From assembly GCF_035582795.1 (NCBI RefSeq), contig NC_134366.1, positions 632,501-696,500 on the forward strand: DNA of 64,000 nucleotides. The letters are read 5' to 3'. Shown piece after piece: positions 23,201-33,190 of the stretch (position 1 is the first letter of the stretch; the number at the start of each line of letters is the position of its first letter). The position numbers and the translations under genes were made by a program. The DNA comes from Mycteria americana. Its lineage: Eukaryota; Chordata; Aves; Ciconiiformes; Ciconiidae. The notes under the pieces were generated by a model. That model made no database searches, was not told the origin of the DNA, and saw nothing but the letters and a program-made list of their open reading frames with translations.

Positions 23201-24094
23201 CGCTTCAAGAGCAAGCTCTCCCTGCGGGTCCACCAGCGCGTGCACGCGGCCGAGAGACCCCAGAGCGAGCCGGGCCAGGCCCCCGGCCCGCAGGCCCACC
23301 CCGGCAGCCCCTACCCCTGCTCGCTCTGCGGGGAGGCCTTCGAGGAGCACGGGGAGCTGCAGCTGCACCGGCAGGGCCACGCCGGGGAGCGGCCGCACGC
23401 CTGCGCCGAGTGCGGGAAGCGATTCCGGCAGAAGGTGAATCTGGCCGTTCACCAGAGGACCCACACCGGCGAGCGGCCGTTCCGCTGCGCCGAGTGCGGG
23501 AAGGGCTTCAGCCAGAAGGCTCACCTCCTCCGGCACCGCAGGACGCACGCCGGCGGCATCCCGCCCTCCTGCTGCGAGGGGACCTGCCCGGCGCACCGGG
23601 AGGAGCCGGATGCCGGCGGCGCTCCCCTGGGAAAGGGGTCCGAGCCCCCCGGCGTGCTGCTGCCCCCCTGCTCCCGCGGAGCCGCTCACGGATCGCTGGC
23701 TCGGGAGGAGCTCCGGCCGGCAGCGCAGCCCCCCGCCAGACCGGAGAGCCCCTCCGGGGCGGCAGACATCCTCCTGCAGCTGATGCAGGAAGACCACCAC
23801 CTCGTCTCCGGCTCCCACCACCCGCAGGAGGCACCGGCGGGGCAGTGCCCCTGCAAGTGCACCGAGGCGGGGGAAGGCTTGAGCCCGAAGCCGCCGAGCC
23901 TGCCGCCGCAGTGCTGCTGCGCCGACTGCGTGAGCCAGCGGCAGCTGCTCCTGAAGCCCCAGCCCGACTGCCGAGCGGAGCTCTGGTGCAAGTACGGCGG
24001 CTGCGGCAGAAGCTTTGAGGAGAAGCGAGTCCCGAGAGTGCCTGAGAGAGCGCACGGCGAAGAGAAGCCCTCGCCGTGCCCCAGCTGCTTGTAA
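17291..24094 (+). CDS. Large C2H2 zinc-finger protein (REPIN1/ZNF775 position)
   Basis: Four exons share one reading frame: 17291-17314 (MSAGGAPQ), 19143-19251, 19920-20033 and 21348-24094; 997 residues in all. The last exon is secure, the first three are inferred from splice sites and phase. Exon 3 is 114 nt, phase 1 to 1, and encodes GYxxxKPxxLxxxxxxEEPY, a KRAB-B-like pattern; exon 2 holds the KRAB-A place but does not look like KRAB-A. The last exon has 16 good C2H2 fingers (about residues 158-816) in groups of three, four, one, five and three, with four or five degenerate ones between. Fingers 4-7 and 10-13 are a duplicated block (FNQKxNLVTHYR in both). Residues after 820 are a Cys/Pro-rich tail with one broken finger. 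REPIN1 is the best guess because it follows RARRES2 in human and its fingers read FRHKPNLIAHRRVH; identity is not proved. Confidence 0.75.
18505..19066 (-). mobile_element. CR1 LINE fragment, 3' part
   Basis: Read on the minus strand it runs from CR1 ORF2 C-terminal coding ([20 protein letters not shown]) to the 3' UTR ending near TTTTCCAACCTCAGCGACTC. 5'-truncated, as CR1 copies usually are. It lies in the first intron of the large zinc-finger gene, 76 bases before exon 2. Confidence 0.92.
20100..21095. repeat. 21-bp minisatellite filling intron 3 of the large zinc-finger gene
   Basis: About 47 tandem copies of a 21-bp unit, GTTTGTGGCCATTTCAGGCCA with variants (GCAGCC, GCGGCC, TTTTGGGCC). 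The array begins about 65 bases after the exon 3 donor and ends about 250 bases before the exon 4 acceptor. Because 21 is a multiple of three and the unit lacks stops, five of the six frames stay open for hundreds of codons. Confidence 0.95.
21252..21312 (+). mobile_element. CR1 3' tail remnant
   Basis: TGATCCTTAGGGGTCCCTTC followed by CGACTCGAGATGCTGTACGG matches the usual CR1 3' end (GATCCTTATGGGTCCCTTCC). Only about 60 bases remain, ending some 35 bases before the exon 4 acceptor. Confidence 0.6.
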
Positions 24095-25895
24095 CGCCCG
24101 CGCAGGCTGCCGAAAACCCGCCTCCGGGCGAGGGACGGGACCGCGTCGCTCTTGCACTAAAAGACGCCAAACCTAAAGAGGCGGCGGCGGCGGCTCGCGC
24201 CGGGGGCCCATCGCTGACCGAACGAGGACGGTGCCGAGGCAAAGCCGCGAGCCGGGACGCGGCGGCGGCGGGGACTCGGGAGGAGCGCGGTGGATTTGGG
24301 AGCGGAGGCCCCTCCAGGCGGGCGGCGGACGGGGCGAAGCGGGAGGCCGGCTCGGACGCGCTGGGTGAGCTTTCTGCCTCGTCGCCGTCCCCGCTGTTCG
24401 GCGGGGCTGGAGCCGAGGAGCGGCGACGGGGCCCCGGAGCCGCGGCGTTTGCTTCTGCCCCGGCTGCACGGACCGCGGGGAGCGGGAAGAGCTCGGCAAC
24501 CGGCATCTATCGGCTTAAAATCCGCTTCCGTGGCGCAGCGAGGCCCGGCGGCGGCGGCGCGTCTGCCTGCTCCCGCCTCCGCGTTCAGCTGGGTGACGCG
24601 CGGACCCAGGGACGGCCGTGGGGCGGCGAGGGGCCTCCGCGGGCCTCGGGCTCCTCCCGGGACCCCCCCCGTCCTTCTCTGCCGGACTGGACGTCGTTCG
24701 GCGAGGACGCCTTTGGGACGGAGAGCCGAGACCGGCCGCCGGCCGCCCGCCGGCCCGGGCGGAGGAGGAAGAGCTTCGCGGGGCGGGAGGAGCGAGCCGC
24801 GGGAGGTGCCGCTCCCACGCGCCCCGGCCGGCGGCGCGGGATCCTGGGGGGGGGGGGGGGGGGGGAGCGGAGGCCGGGAAAACGGGAAACAGCCGGGAAA
24901 AGGGCCCGGAAGCGCCGCGGCTTCAGCTCTGCTTCCGCAAGGGACCCGGGAGAAGCCTCTCCTCCGCTCGGGGGAGCAGGGGGGGCGGGGGGTGGGGGGT
25001 AGCTTGTGCTTCTCTGCTTGCTCTGTGGATAACCTTTCCGACTAGCACCTCTTTCGGGGACTCAACTCGCTTCCCAACAGGTAACCCAGCCGCGCCGGGG
25101 GAGCGGGGGCGGCTGCGGTCTGCCGGAGCCGTCGCGGTAGCTCGTGGTGGCGGCGCCGGCCCCTTTCCCTCCGCGCCGGTCGCTCGCCGGGGCCCGCCTG
25201 CCGTCGTCTCCGCTTCCCCGTCGGCGCGGCGGAACCCGTGGCAGCGGGAGGCGACGCTGGGAGCTGCGCGGTCGGGCGGCTGGGGAAGGGCCGGCGGGGC
25301 AGAGCTTTAGGAAGGGGACCTGGGCGCCCGGGAGCCGTCCCGGCTTCGGCGCGCGCCGTATCCGAAAGGGGAAGCGGATCTCGGCTGCTGCGTCCGAGGG
25401 AAACCGTCGTCCCGTCCCGGTCCTCGGCCCCGGCCGCGGCGCCGTGTCTCACCGCATCTGGCCGCGGAGCGTCGCGGCTGCCGCCGCTGCGCAAAGCCCT
25501 TCCTTGGAAACACGGGACGGTGTTACCGGAGGCCGGTGCCGCCGGCGCCCGGCTACTCGCGTCCGTTTGGGGGTGTATCCTAAGGGGCGCAGCGTAAGGA
25601 GAGGCTTTGGCACCCGCCGGCGGCCGGGGCGGCAGCCGAGGGGACGCCGGGACGGTCACGACTGGAGCTTGGGCCGGGGCGGGGACGCCCCGAGCCGACG
25701 AAGCAGCCGGGTGGGAGCCGCCTGGCCGGGGGGTCCCGGCACCCCGAGTCTGGCAGGCTGGGGCGGGCGTCCGCCCCCGTGCCCCCTCGCCGGCTGCCCC
25801 CGGGGCAGACGCGCCGTCCTCCTCCCCCCGCTCCGCTCCAGCAGCGTTTCAGGTCCTCGCAATTCTATTTTTTTGAGGTTATTTAAAATAAAAGC
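24095..25895 (+). other. Probable 3' UTR of the large zinc-finger gene
   Basis: No coding evidence. AATAAA occurs at 25887-25892 in a local A/T-rich patch, the first canonical poly(A) signal after the stop codon. A run of at least 17 G begins at 24847. An independent CpG-island promoter inside this stretch cannot be excluded. Confidence 0.4.
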
Positions 25896-27165
25896 TTTCT
25901 CACAGCAGGCTCCTGCCTCCTCTGTCCTGGGAAGCGTCGGGGCCGCGCCGGGGGCTGAGCCCGGCCTGGGGGCCGGGGCCGGGCTGGGACGCCGGGGGCT
26001 GCCTTGAGCTTAAATCCAGGCCTGAGCTCAGGCTCCGGTGAAGGCCGGTGAACTTCTGGCTCAGCCCCGAGCTCTTCAGGGCAGGAGCCGCATCCCCGGG
26101 CCGCACGCCTCCTCCCCCGGCCGAGCCGGCGGCGTCTCGGCGCCTGCCGGTTGGCGCGGCACCGCGCCGCGGCTTGGCGCGCGCGCGCCACGTGCCAGGG
26201 CCGGCCGCGGCACCGGGGCCGCGCGGCCCCAGGGCCCTCGCGGAGGGCGACGGCAGGGACGGCGTCGCGGGGCGCTGTGGACGCGGTCCCAGAGGAGCCG
26301 CCGCGCCGGCCAGCCCCGGCCGCCGTGCCGGTCGTTCGTCCCCGCGGCCGCTTTGCTCCTCTCGTTTTGTTGCGGTTTAATTCATGGTCGAGCTGCTGGC
26401 AAAGCCGCTTGCCGACGCGCTCCTGCAGCTGGGGTCGGGGCGGCCGCGGAAAAAGCCCATCGGGGGCATCGGGCCTCTGCCGTGCCACCGCGGCCGAGGC
26501 TCTGGGAGTTCGCGGGGGCCGGGAGAGCTCCCGCGCGGGGCTGCGTCGGGCGGCGTCGCCGGCGACGTCCACCGCCGGACCCCTCCAGGGAGGAACCCTT
26601 TGCCAACGTCACCGGCTCCGGGCTCCAAACCAACTCCTGGCCCAAGCCCTTCACCGAACGACGCCTGGGGCGCACGCGGGCGCTGCCTCGGTGTAAAACA
26701 ACGCCCGGAGCACGGAGGCGTTTGGAGAGGAGACGCCGTTTTACCCCGCGCAGGGCGCGAGGCGGGGAATCTCCCCCACGGCGCTCGGGCGCCGCGCCTG
26801 CCGAACGCACCGTCCCCGCGCTCACTCGGCGTCCTCGTCTTCCGTTCGTCCGAACTGTCTCTCCGTTTAACGCCGCGGCGTGGTTTTCATTCGCCGCGCA
26901 CGGGCGGGGGGGGCGCACGCAGCCCTTTCGCCCCCCGGTTGGGTCGGTGGTCGCGATCCCCCCCCCGCCGCCGTCCCCCTCCCCTGGTCACTGCGGGTCC
27001 CGTCGTTCTCAGGGCCGTTGGGGCGTCCCTTCATCCTTGGGGCTCTCCCGGAACCATCCCGGGTTTGGCCGCTTTGTTCACGTTCTTTTGGGAGAAACAT
27101 CTCGTCCTTAACCCCCCCCCCCCCCCGCCCTGCTCCCGACCGCGCCCCCCTCTCAGCTGCTAACA
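25896..27165. other. G+C-rich intergenic DNA without a recognised gene
   Basis: No exon, RNA gene or mobile element could be supported; open frames on both strands look compositional. Confidence 0.45.
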
Positions 27166-27168
27166 GCT

Positions 27169-27785
27169 CCTGCCCCACAGCTCCTGCCCCACAGCTCCTG
27201 CCCCACTGCTTCTACCCCACAGCTCCTGGCCCACAGCTCCTGCCCCACTGCTCCTGCCCCACTGCTCCTGCCCCACTGCTTCTACCCCACAGCTCCTGCC
27301 CCACAGCTCCTGCCCCACAGCTCCTGCCCCACTGCTCCTACCCCACAGCTCCTGCCCCACAGCTCCTGCCCCACTGCTTCTACCCCACAGCTCCTGGCCC
27401 ACAGCTCCTGCCCCACTGCTCCTGGCCCACTGCTCCTACCCCACAGCTCCTACCCCACTGCTCCTACCCCACAGCTCCTGCCCCACAGCTCCTGCCCCAC
27501 TGCTCCTGCCCCACTGCTTCTACCCCACTGCTCCTGGCCCACTGCTCCTACCCCACTGCTCCTACCCCACAGCTCCTACCCCACTGCTCCTACCCCACAG
27601 CTCCTGCCCCACAGCTCCTGCCCCACTGCTCCTACCCCACTGCTCCTACCCCACAGCTCCTGCCCCACTGCTCCTACCCCACAGCTCCTACCCCACTGCT
27701 CCTACCCCACAGCTCCTGCCCCACAGCTCCTGCCCCACTGCTCCTACCCCACAGCTCCTGCCCCACAGCTCCTACCCCACTGCCC
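27169..27785. repeat. 14-bp minisatellite of splice-acceptor-like units
   Basis: About 44 tandem copies of CTCCTGCCCCACAG and variants (CTCCTACCCCACTG, CTTCTACCCCACAG, CTCCTGGCCCACAG). Variation is confined mainly to G/A at position 6 and CAG/CTG at the end. Each CAG-ending unit has a pyrimidine-rich run before its AG. Confidence 0.95.
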
Positions 27786-29640
27786 TTCCACTCCCAAACA
27801 CACGCCTATACCCATGGCTCAGGGCGATGTGGGGAGGGGCACACCCTCCCCCAGCCGGCGAACACCCCCGGCCCAGCCCCGTGGCTGTGCCAGAGCCGCC
27901 GCCGGTTCAGCGGCGGTGACGAATCCAGCCGTTTCCAACAGCTCCTCCCTGTGCCGCCGCGGCCGGCATCGTGATGGCTCTGCCGCCCCGGTGCCGGTGC
28001 CGGGAGGGCCTGGACGCCCTCGCCCTTCTGCGGAGACGGGCGCGTTTCCAGAGGGAGCAGCGACCGCGCCGGGGGCCCTGCCGCGGGGATGGGTCTCCCC
28101 GGCCCCTCAGCACCGGCACGACCCCGGCCCCCGCGCCCAGGGCCGCAGACGCTTTTGCCACGAGCTGCGCCCAGCCCTGCCGCTTGCCGCGCTCCGGTGA
28201 GGACACGGAGCTGAGGCGGCCCCTTGCCGTCCCCCTGTCACCGCTCGGGGACAGATGTCCCCTGTCCTGTCCCCCGGCAGCCCCCGGCTCCACCACCTCC
28301 CACCAGAAAGGGAGCAACACCAGCGCTGTGGCTTCCCCGCCACGTCCCGGCTGTGCCCCCCGGCCCTGCGACGTCAAACCCGGCCGGCTCCGGCACCCGC
28401 GGTCACGGTCCCCTTGGGAAGGGGACACGTCCCCAGTTGCCCCCCAGGCAGCCCCGCCTGCCAGCTCCTGGCTTCGGCAGAGGCTCTGGGAAGGCAGGCG
28501 TGGACGGGGCCGGTGCTTTGGCATCGCCTGGCCCTGGCGCGGCAGGTCCGGGCAACGGAGCGATACCAATCTCTGCCGACGGGCATCCCAGCCGAGCGCG
28601 CTGCCCGGCTGCCGAGCGCCGGCAAGCTGCAGCCTGCAGAGAGCCGCTGCGCCGAGCACGGCTGGCGGGTGCCCCGGGCTGTCCCAGCCGTGCCACGCAG
28701 CCGGTGCTGGGCCCGGTGCCCTCCAAGGCGCTCTGCGGCCGCCGAGCCTCTCCCGGACACCGGGGTCTGCGCGGCGCTGGCGTTGGTCATGGCCTGGAGG
28801 TGCTTGTGCCAAGCAGGAGCTCTCGGCGGTGCCGGCCGCCTGCTGCGGCAGCTGGGGATGCCGTGGGACCGCGACGGGCAGAAACGCCTCGTCCCCATCC
28901 GCGGTGGGAGCTCAGCACCAGCACGGCCCCCGAGCCGGGCACTGCACGGCCCCCGGTGCCCGACCACAGTGCCCGGCAAGGGCAGCCCCGGGCTCTGCGT
29001 GGTGGGCTCCGCACCGCAGCACCGTGGTCACAACCAGCCTGTGGCTCGGCAGGGACGGCTGAAGGACCGGTGGCACGGCCAGCTTTGTGCCGGGGTCACC
29101 GTCACATCTGCCGTGCAGCCACCAAAACGCACCCCGGCGCTCCCGGGGACGGCCGGCGGCTCTCTCTGGCACTGTCTGGCAAGTCCCTGCGCCGGGGGCT
29201 GCGTTGGGGCCCCCCGGTCCCGCTGGTGGGCACTTGCCCGCTGGCACGGGCAGCCCGGCACGCACGAGCCCACCCCGGCCTGGAGGAAGCCGCTGCTCCC
29301 ATGCGGGCCGGGATGACTCAGCACCGCCGGGGTGTCCTGGCCCCGGAGACGGCCACGCCGGCCACGCCGCGTGCCGGACAAGGGTCCCCCGGCCGTGGCG
29401 GCAGTGCCACGCACGCCCAGGGAGCCCGGCCAGCGCGAGGGGGGCTCCTCCCCGTGCAAACGGCCCCGAACCGCGGCGTGGGCGCTCGGCAGCCTTGCCG
29501 CGTGCCGGAGTCACCCGCGGGCTCGCAGCCCGTGTGCTCGGCACGCCGGGGGCACCGCGTGCCGCCGGCCGGGCACGTGGCGGAGCGCCCCTGGCCCCGG
29601 CCGGGGGCACCCAGGTCCCAGCCCAGGGCGAGCTCAAGGC
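27786..29640. other. Intergenic DNA, no gene supported
   Basis: Moderately G+C-rich unique sequence. Several open frames exceed 300 codons but have no recognisable domain and no coherent splice structure. Confidence 0.45.
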
Positions 29641-30945
29641 GGGGGGGGGCACGGGGGGCTGGGGCCAGGACCCGGGGGCTTCGGCCGTTCTTATCCAGCG
29701 ACGGCAGCGCCAGGGCCCGGCGGGGGCCGCGGTGCGGGGCCCCTCCGGTTTGGGCCCGCTCCGGTTTGGGCCCCCGGCGCTCCCCGTCCCGCCGGCCCCG
29801 CCGGCTCGGGCAGCCGGGCCGGTTCCTCTGGTTTTGGGGCAATTTGGGCCCGATCCTGGGCGCGGGGGGGGGGGGGGACACACGGGGCAGGGACACGCGT
29901 CCCTGGGGGCAGGGTGTCCCCCCGCCCGGGTGGCCGTCGCGCCGGGCCCCAGCCCGGAGGGGGGGGGTGGGGGGGGGACGGGGACACGGACGGGGACGCT
30001 GCTGCCGGGCCCGGCTCCGCCGCCCTCCGGCCCCTTCCCGGGCGCAGCCGCCGCAAGGCCGCGGTGACGGGCGCCGGTGCGTCAGCGGGCGGGGCCGGGC
30101 GGGGCCGGCGGGACGCGGCGCGGCGGCGGCTCGGGGCAGGTCAGCGCCGGGGGCCGCGCTGGGGCGGGGGGACGGGGCGGCCCCGGGAGGGGGGGGGCGG
30201 GGGTGGGGGGTGGGGGGAGCGGGGCCGGGGACCCCCCCCCACCCCCCCTGCGCCCCGGAGGGCCCCCGCCCGGGCCCGCGGCGGCTGCGGCCCGGCCCGG
30301 CCCCGCCGCGCAGGGAGCGGGACGGGCGCGGGACCCGCCGGGTCGGGATGCGCCGGGGGAGCCCCAGAGCGGCCCGGGCCGCACCCGCGGAGCCCGGCGC
30401 CGGTAACGGCGGCTCGGCCCGGCTGGGCTCGGCCCGGCTCGGCCGCTTTCGGCCCGGCCCGGCCCGGCCCGGCGCAGTGCGGCGCAGCCCGGCTCCCTCC
30501 CGGGGCCGCGGCGGGGGGTCCCCGCCGCCCCCCCCCCCCCCCCCCCGCCCCGGCCCCGCTCCCTGCCCGTGGGCAGCTGCCGCCCCTGCCTGCGCCTCGC
30601 GGGGAGGCCGCTGCCAGCTCTGGCCCACGAGGCCCCGGCCCGGCACGCGCCCGCGTTCCCGCTGCGGTCGAGGCCGAGCCCCGGCACCTTCGTCCTCGGG
30701 GCTCCTCATCCGCGCTGCCGCGGCCCCCTCGGGGAGCCCCCGCCGCCCCGGCCCGGGAGCCGGACGCGGGCGGGGGTGGGCGGGGGTGGGGGGGAGCGCC
30801 CCGGGGGGTCGGCGGGTGCCGGCAGCCCCGGCGTACCCCGGTCCGACCGGTCCCCGGAGGCGCCGGGGCCGGTGCCGGGAGCTGCAGCCGTCCCCGTCTG
30901 CGCTCCCCAGGGACGCGGGCGCCGTGAGCCTGGCAGCGGGCGCCC
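29640..30945 (+). promoter_or_regulatory. CpG island, promoter and 5' UTR of the seven-finger gene
   Basis: Dense CpG, several GGGGCGGGG-type boxes, and a candidate non-coding exon ending at 30139 (CGGGGCAG followed by GTCAGC). The acceptor CTCCCCAG at 30910 opens the exon carrying the start codon at 30946. Confidence 0.5.
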
Positions 30946-31734
30946 ATGACGGACCTGGCTTCGCCCGCGGGCGAGAGCCCCTTCGCCTTCCCGGGCGGCG
31001 AGGAGGGGCTGGGGGACGAGAAGGCGCTGGTGATCCACAGCCAGGCGGAGGAGGAGGCGGGGAAGGAGTTCAAGTGCATCCTCTGCGGGGAATGCTTCGG
31101 CCAGCAGCCCAGCCTCGCCCGGCACCAGAAGCACCACGCCGGGGAACGCGCCTTCATCTGCGCCGAGTGCGGCAAAGCCTTCAGCCTCAAGCACAACCTC
31201 ATCATCCACCAGCGCATCCACACCGGGGAGCGTCCCTACCAGTGCGGCGTCTGCCAGAAGAGCTTCAGCCTCAAGCAGAACCTGCTCACCCACCAGCGCA
31301 TCCACAGCGGCGAGAAGCCCTTCTCCTGCCAGCGCTGCGGGAAGCGCTTCCGCGAGCAGCGCTTCCTCCTCAACCACCAGCGCACCCACGCCGAGGACCG
31401 GCCCGGCACCGCCGCCGAGGTCCGGCCCGGGGGCAGCCGCTCGCCGGAGCCGCATGAGGCAGCCGGCGGCCCCTTCGCCTGCGCCCGGTGCGGGAAGGGC
31501 TTCGGCTGCAGGAGCGGCCTGGCCGCCCACCAGCGCAGCCACGGCGGGGAGCGGCCCTTCGCCTGCCCCGACTGCGGCAAGACCTTCGGCCAGAAGGGCT
31601 CCCTGAAGATCCACCGGCGCACCCACGCCGGTGAGGCCCCCTTCGCCTGCGCCCAGTGCGGCGAGAGCTTCGCCCAGAAGGTCAACCTCACCGCGCACCA
31701 GCGCGCCCACGGGGCCGAGGCCGCCCTCACGTGA
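30946..31734 (+). CDS. Seven-finger C2H2 zinc-finger protein (ZNF775 position)
   Basis: Intronless coding region of 262 residues, probably a nuclear DNA-binding protein. The start follows an acceptor by 35 bases in a fair context (GCGCCCATGA). Residues 1-40 are acidic (GEEGLGDEKALVIHSQAEEE), with no KRAB or SCAN box. Four fingers follow (starting FKCILCGECFGQQPSLARH), then a 25-residue spacer, then three more (last: FACAQCGESFAQKVNLTAHQ). Most linkers are GERPF/GEKPF type. By position, between the REPIN1-like gene and GIMAP, it corresponds to human ZNF775, but the protein is only about half that length and I could not match the fingers one by one. It could also be a bird-specific duplicate of the larger neighbour. 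Confidence 0.85.
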   Translation: MTDLASPAGESPFAFPGGEEGLGDEKALVIHSQAEEEAGKEFKCILCGECFGQQPSLARHQKHHAGERAFICAECGKAFSLKHNLIIHQRIHTGERPYQCGVCQKSFSLKQNLLTHQRIHSGEKPFSCQRCGKRFREQRFLLNHQRTHAEDRPGTAAEVRPGGSRSPEPHEAAGGPFACARCGKGFGCRSGLAAHQRSHGGERPFACPDCGKTFGQKGSLKIHRRTHAGEAPFACAQCGESFAQKVNLTAHQRAHGAEAALT

Positions 31735-33190
31735 GACCCCCGCGCCTCGGCACCCCCTGCCCGTGCCGGCCTCCCTCCAACCACGGGTCCCGGCGGTGCC
31801 CGTGCCGCCCCCCTGCCTTTGGGGCTGCCCCGCCGGGGCTCTCCCCCCGCCGCCCCCGCAGCCGGTTCCCCCCCAGGGCTGCGGGAGCACCCGGCACTCC
31901 CGCCTGCAACGGGGAGTTCGGTCCCCGGGGAGCCGGGGCTCACTAGACGCTTCCCCAGGGTTTTGGGGCACGGGACGGCGCCGTCGGCACGGCACAGGGA
32001 GCCGCCGGCACGCCTGCTTGGGGCCCACAGCCCAGCCTGGCCACCGGCGGCCGTGCCCGGCGTGACGGGGCGCCGGCAGCCCCGGCTCGGCCTGGGAACC
32101 CCCCCGGCCGTGCTCCTTGCCCGCTTCCCGCCCCTCGTCCTTCTGCTGGGGTTTTTCTCCTGACGGTCACGAGGCCGCTCCCGCCAGCACCAGGAGCCTC
32201 CGGCCCCCCCGGCCCCCGCGCCAGGAGGAGCCTCGCGCAGCCCGCGTGGTTCCCTGGGAGCCCTTCCTCCCCTCCGCCCGGCAGCGCAGCCTTGCGCCGC
32301 AGCTTCAACCCCCTGGGCTGGGGCCAGAGACCATGGAGGAGGAGGAGGAGGAGGAGGAGGGACGTTTCCCCAGGGCATCCCCACGCGTTCCCCTCCCCTG
32401 CCCCGGCTGGCGTGGCTGCGGTCCGGCGCGGTGAACCCACTCGCCTTCCCCACGTGGCCGCTGTGCCGGGTGCCGGCGCGGGGTAACCTCTGCTGTGCTT
32501 GCTCGCCCAGGGAATGACGGCTGCGAATGCCAGAGCGGAGCCGGACCCCAGCAGCCGCCGGCCACACGTCGCGTTTTGCAGGCAAGGAGCCGCACCGCCG
32601 CGCTGCCAGGGAGAGGGGCACGAAGAGGAGGAGGCAGCGGCTCGCCCCGGCCGTGCGGAGAGCCCCCGCCGGCACAGAAATCGCACAAAATAAGAATAAA
32701 ATAAAACGAAACACAAAGCTCGAGGGTGGAGACTGCTTCCCCACCGGCAGCAGCTCCGGCACAGAGGAGGGACCGCGGCGAGGCGGGGGGCTGCACCCCG
32801 CTGCGGCGAGGCGGAGACCCCCGGCCCAGGCAGCAGAGAGGTCCCGGCGCGGTGCCGGCGGCGAGGAGCCGAAGGAGAGCCCTGAGGCGGCGGGGAGCGC
32901 CCAGCCGGGAAGGTGCGGGGTTGGGGCGGCGGGGAGGACGGCGAGCACCCGGCAGGTGGGAAGGCTCCGCTCCGGAGATGTGCTGGCGCCGAACCGCGGC
33001 CGAGAGCCAGAGCCTGGCTGGGAGAGGTGAGCCGCAGCCGGGACGGGAAAACTGCCCTTCTCTGCCGCGCCGGCGGGGACCGGCACGCGGCACGGGCCCG
33101 GCTCCTGGTGACAGCAGCGTCCCAGCCGCTGCCGAATCCTGAGGGAGGGGGGCCGGGGCTCCCTCCCACAGAGCTGCCCGCACCCTCCTG
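31735..33190 (+). other. Probable 3' UTR and downstream flank of the seven-finger gene
   Basis: A (GGA)n tract covers about 32333-32361. AATAAA occurs at about 32694 within a local A-rich patch and is the best candidate poly(A) signal, which would make a 3' UTR of nearly 1 kb. No further coding exon is supported. Confidence 0.4.

Noticed and set aside
21344-24157. A minus-strand open frame of 937 codons opposite the zinc-finger exon.
   Set aside because: Repetitive Leu/Gly/Val text mirrors the finger repeats on the other strand; typical antisense artefact of tandem C2H2 coding sequence.
27169-27785. Regular direct repeats that could suggest a CRISPR-like array.
   Set aside because: The 14-bp units are contiguous with no spacers, and the genome is eukaryotic; it is a minisatellite.
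28224-31457. A plus-strand open frame of about 1,077 codons ending over the seven-finger gene.
   Set aside because: Different frame from the zinc fingers; compositional, without domains, and crossing a CpG-island promoter.
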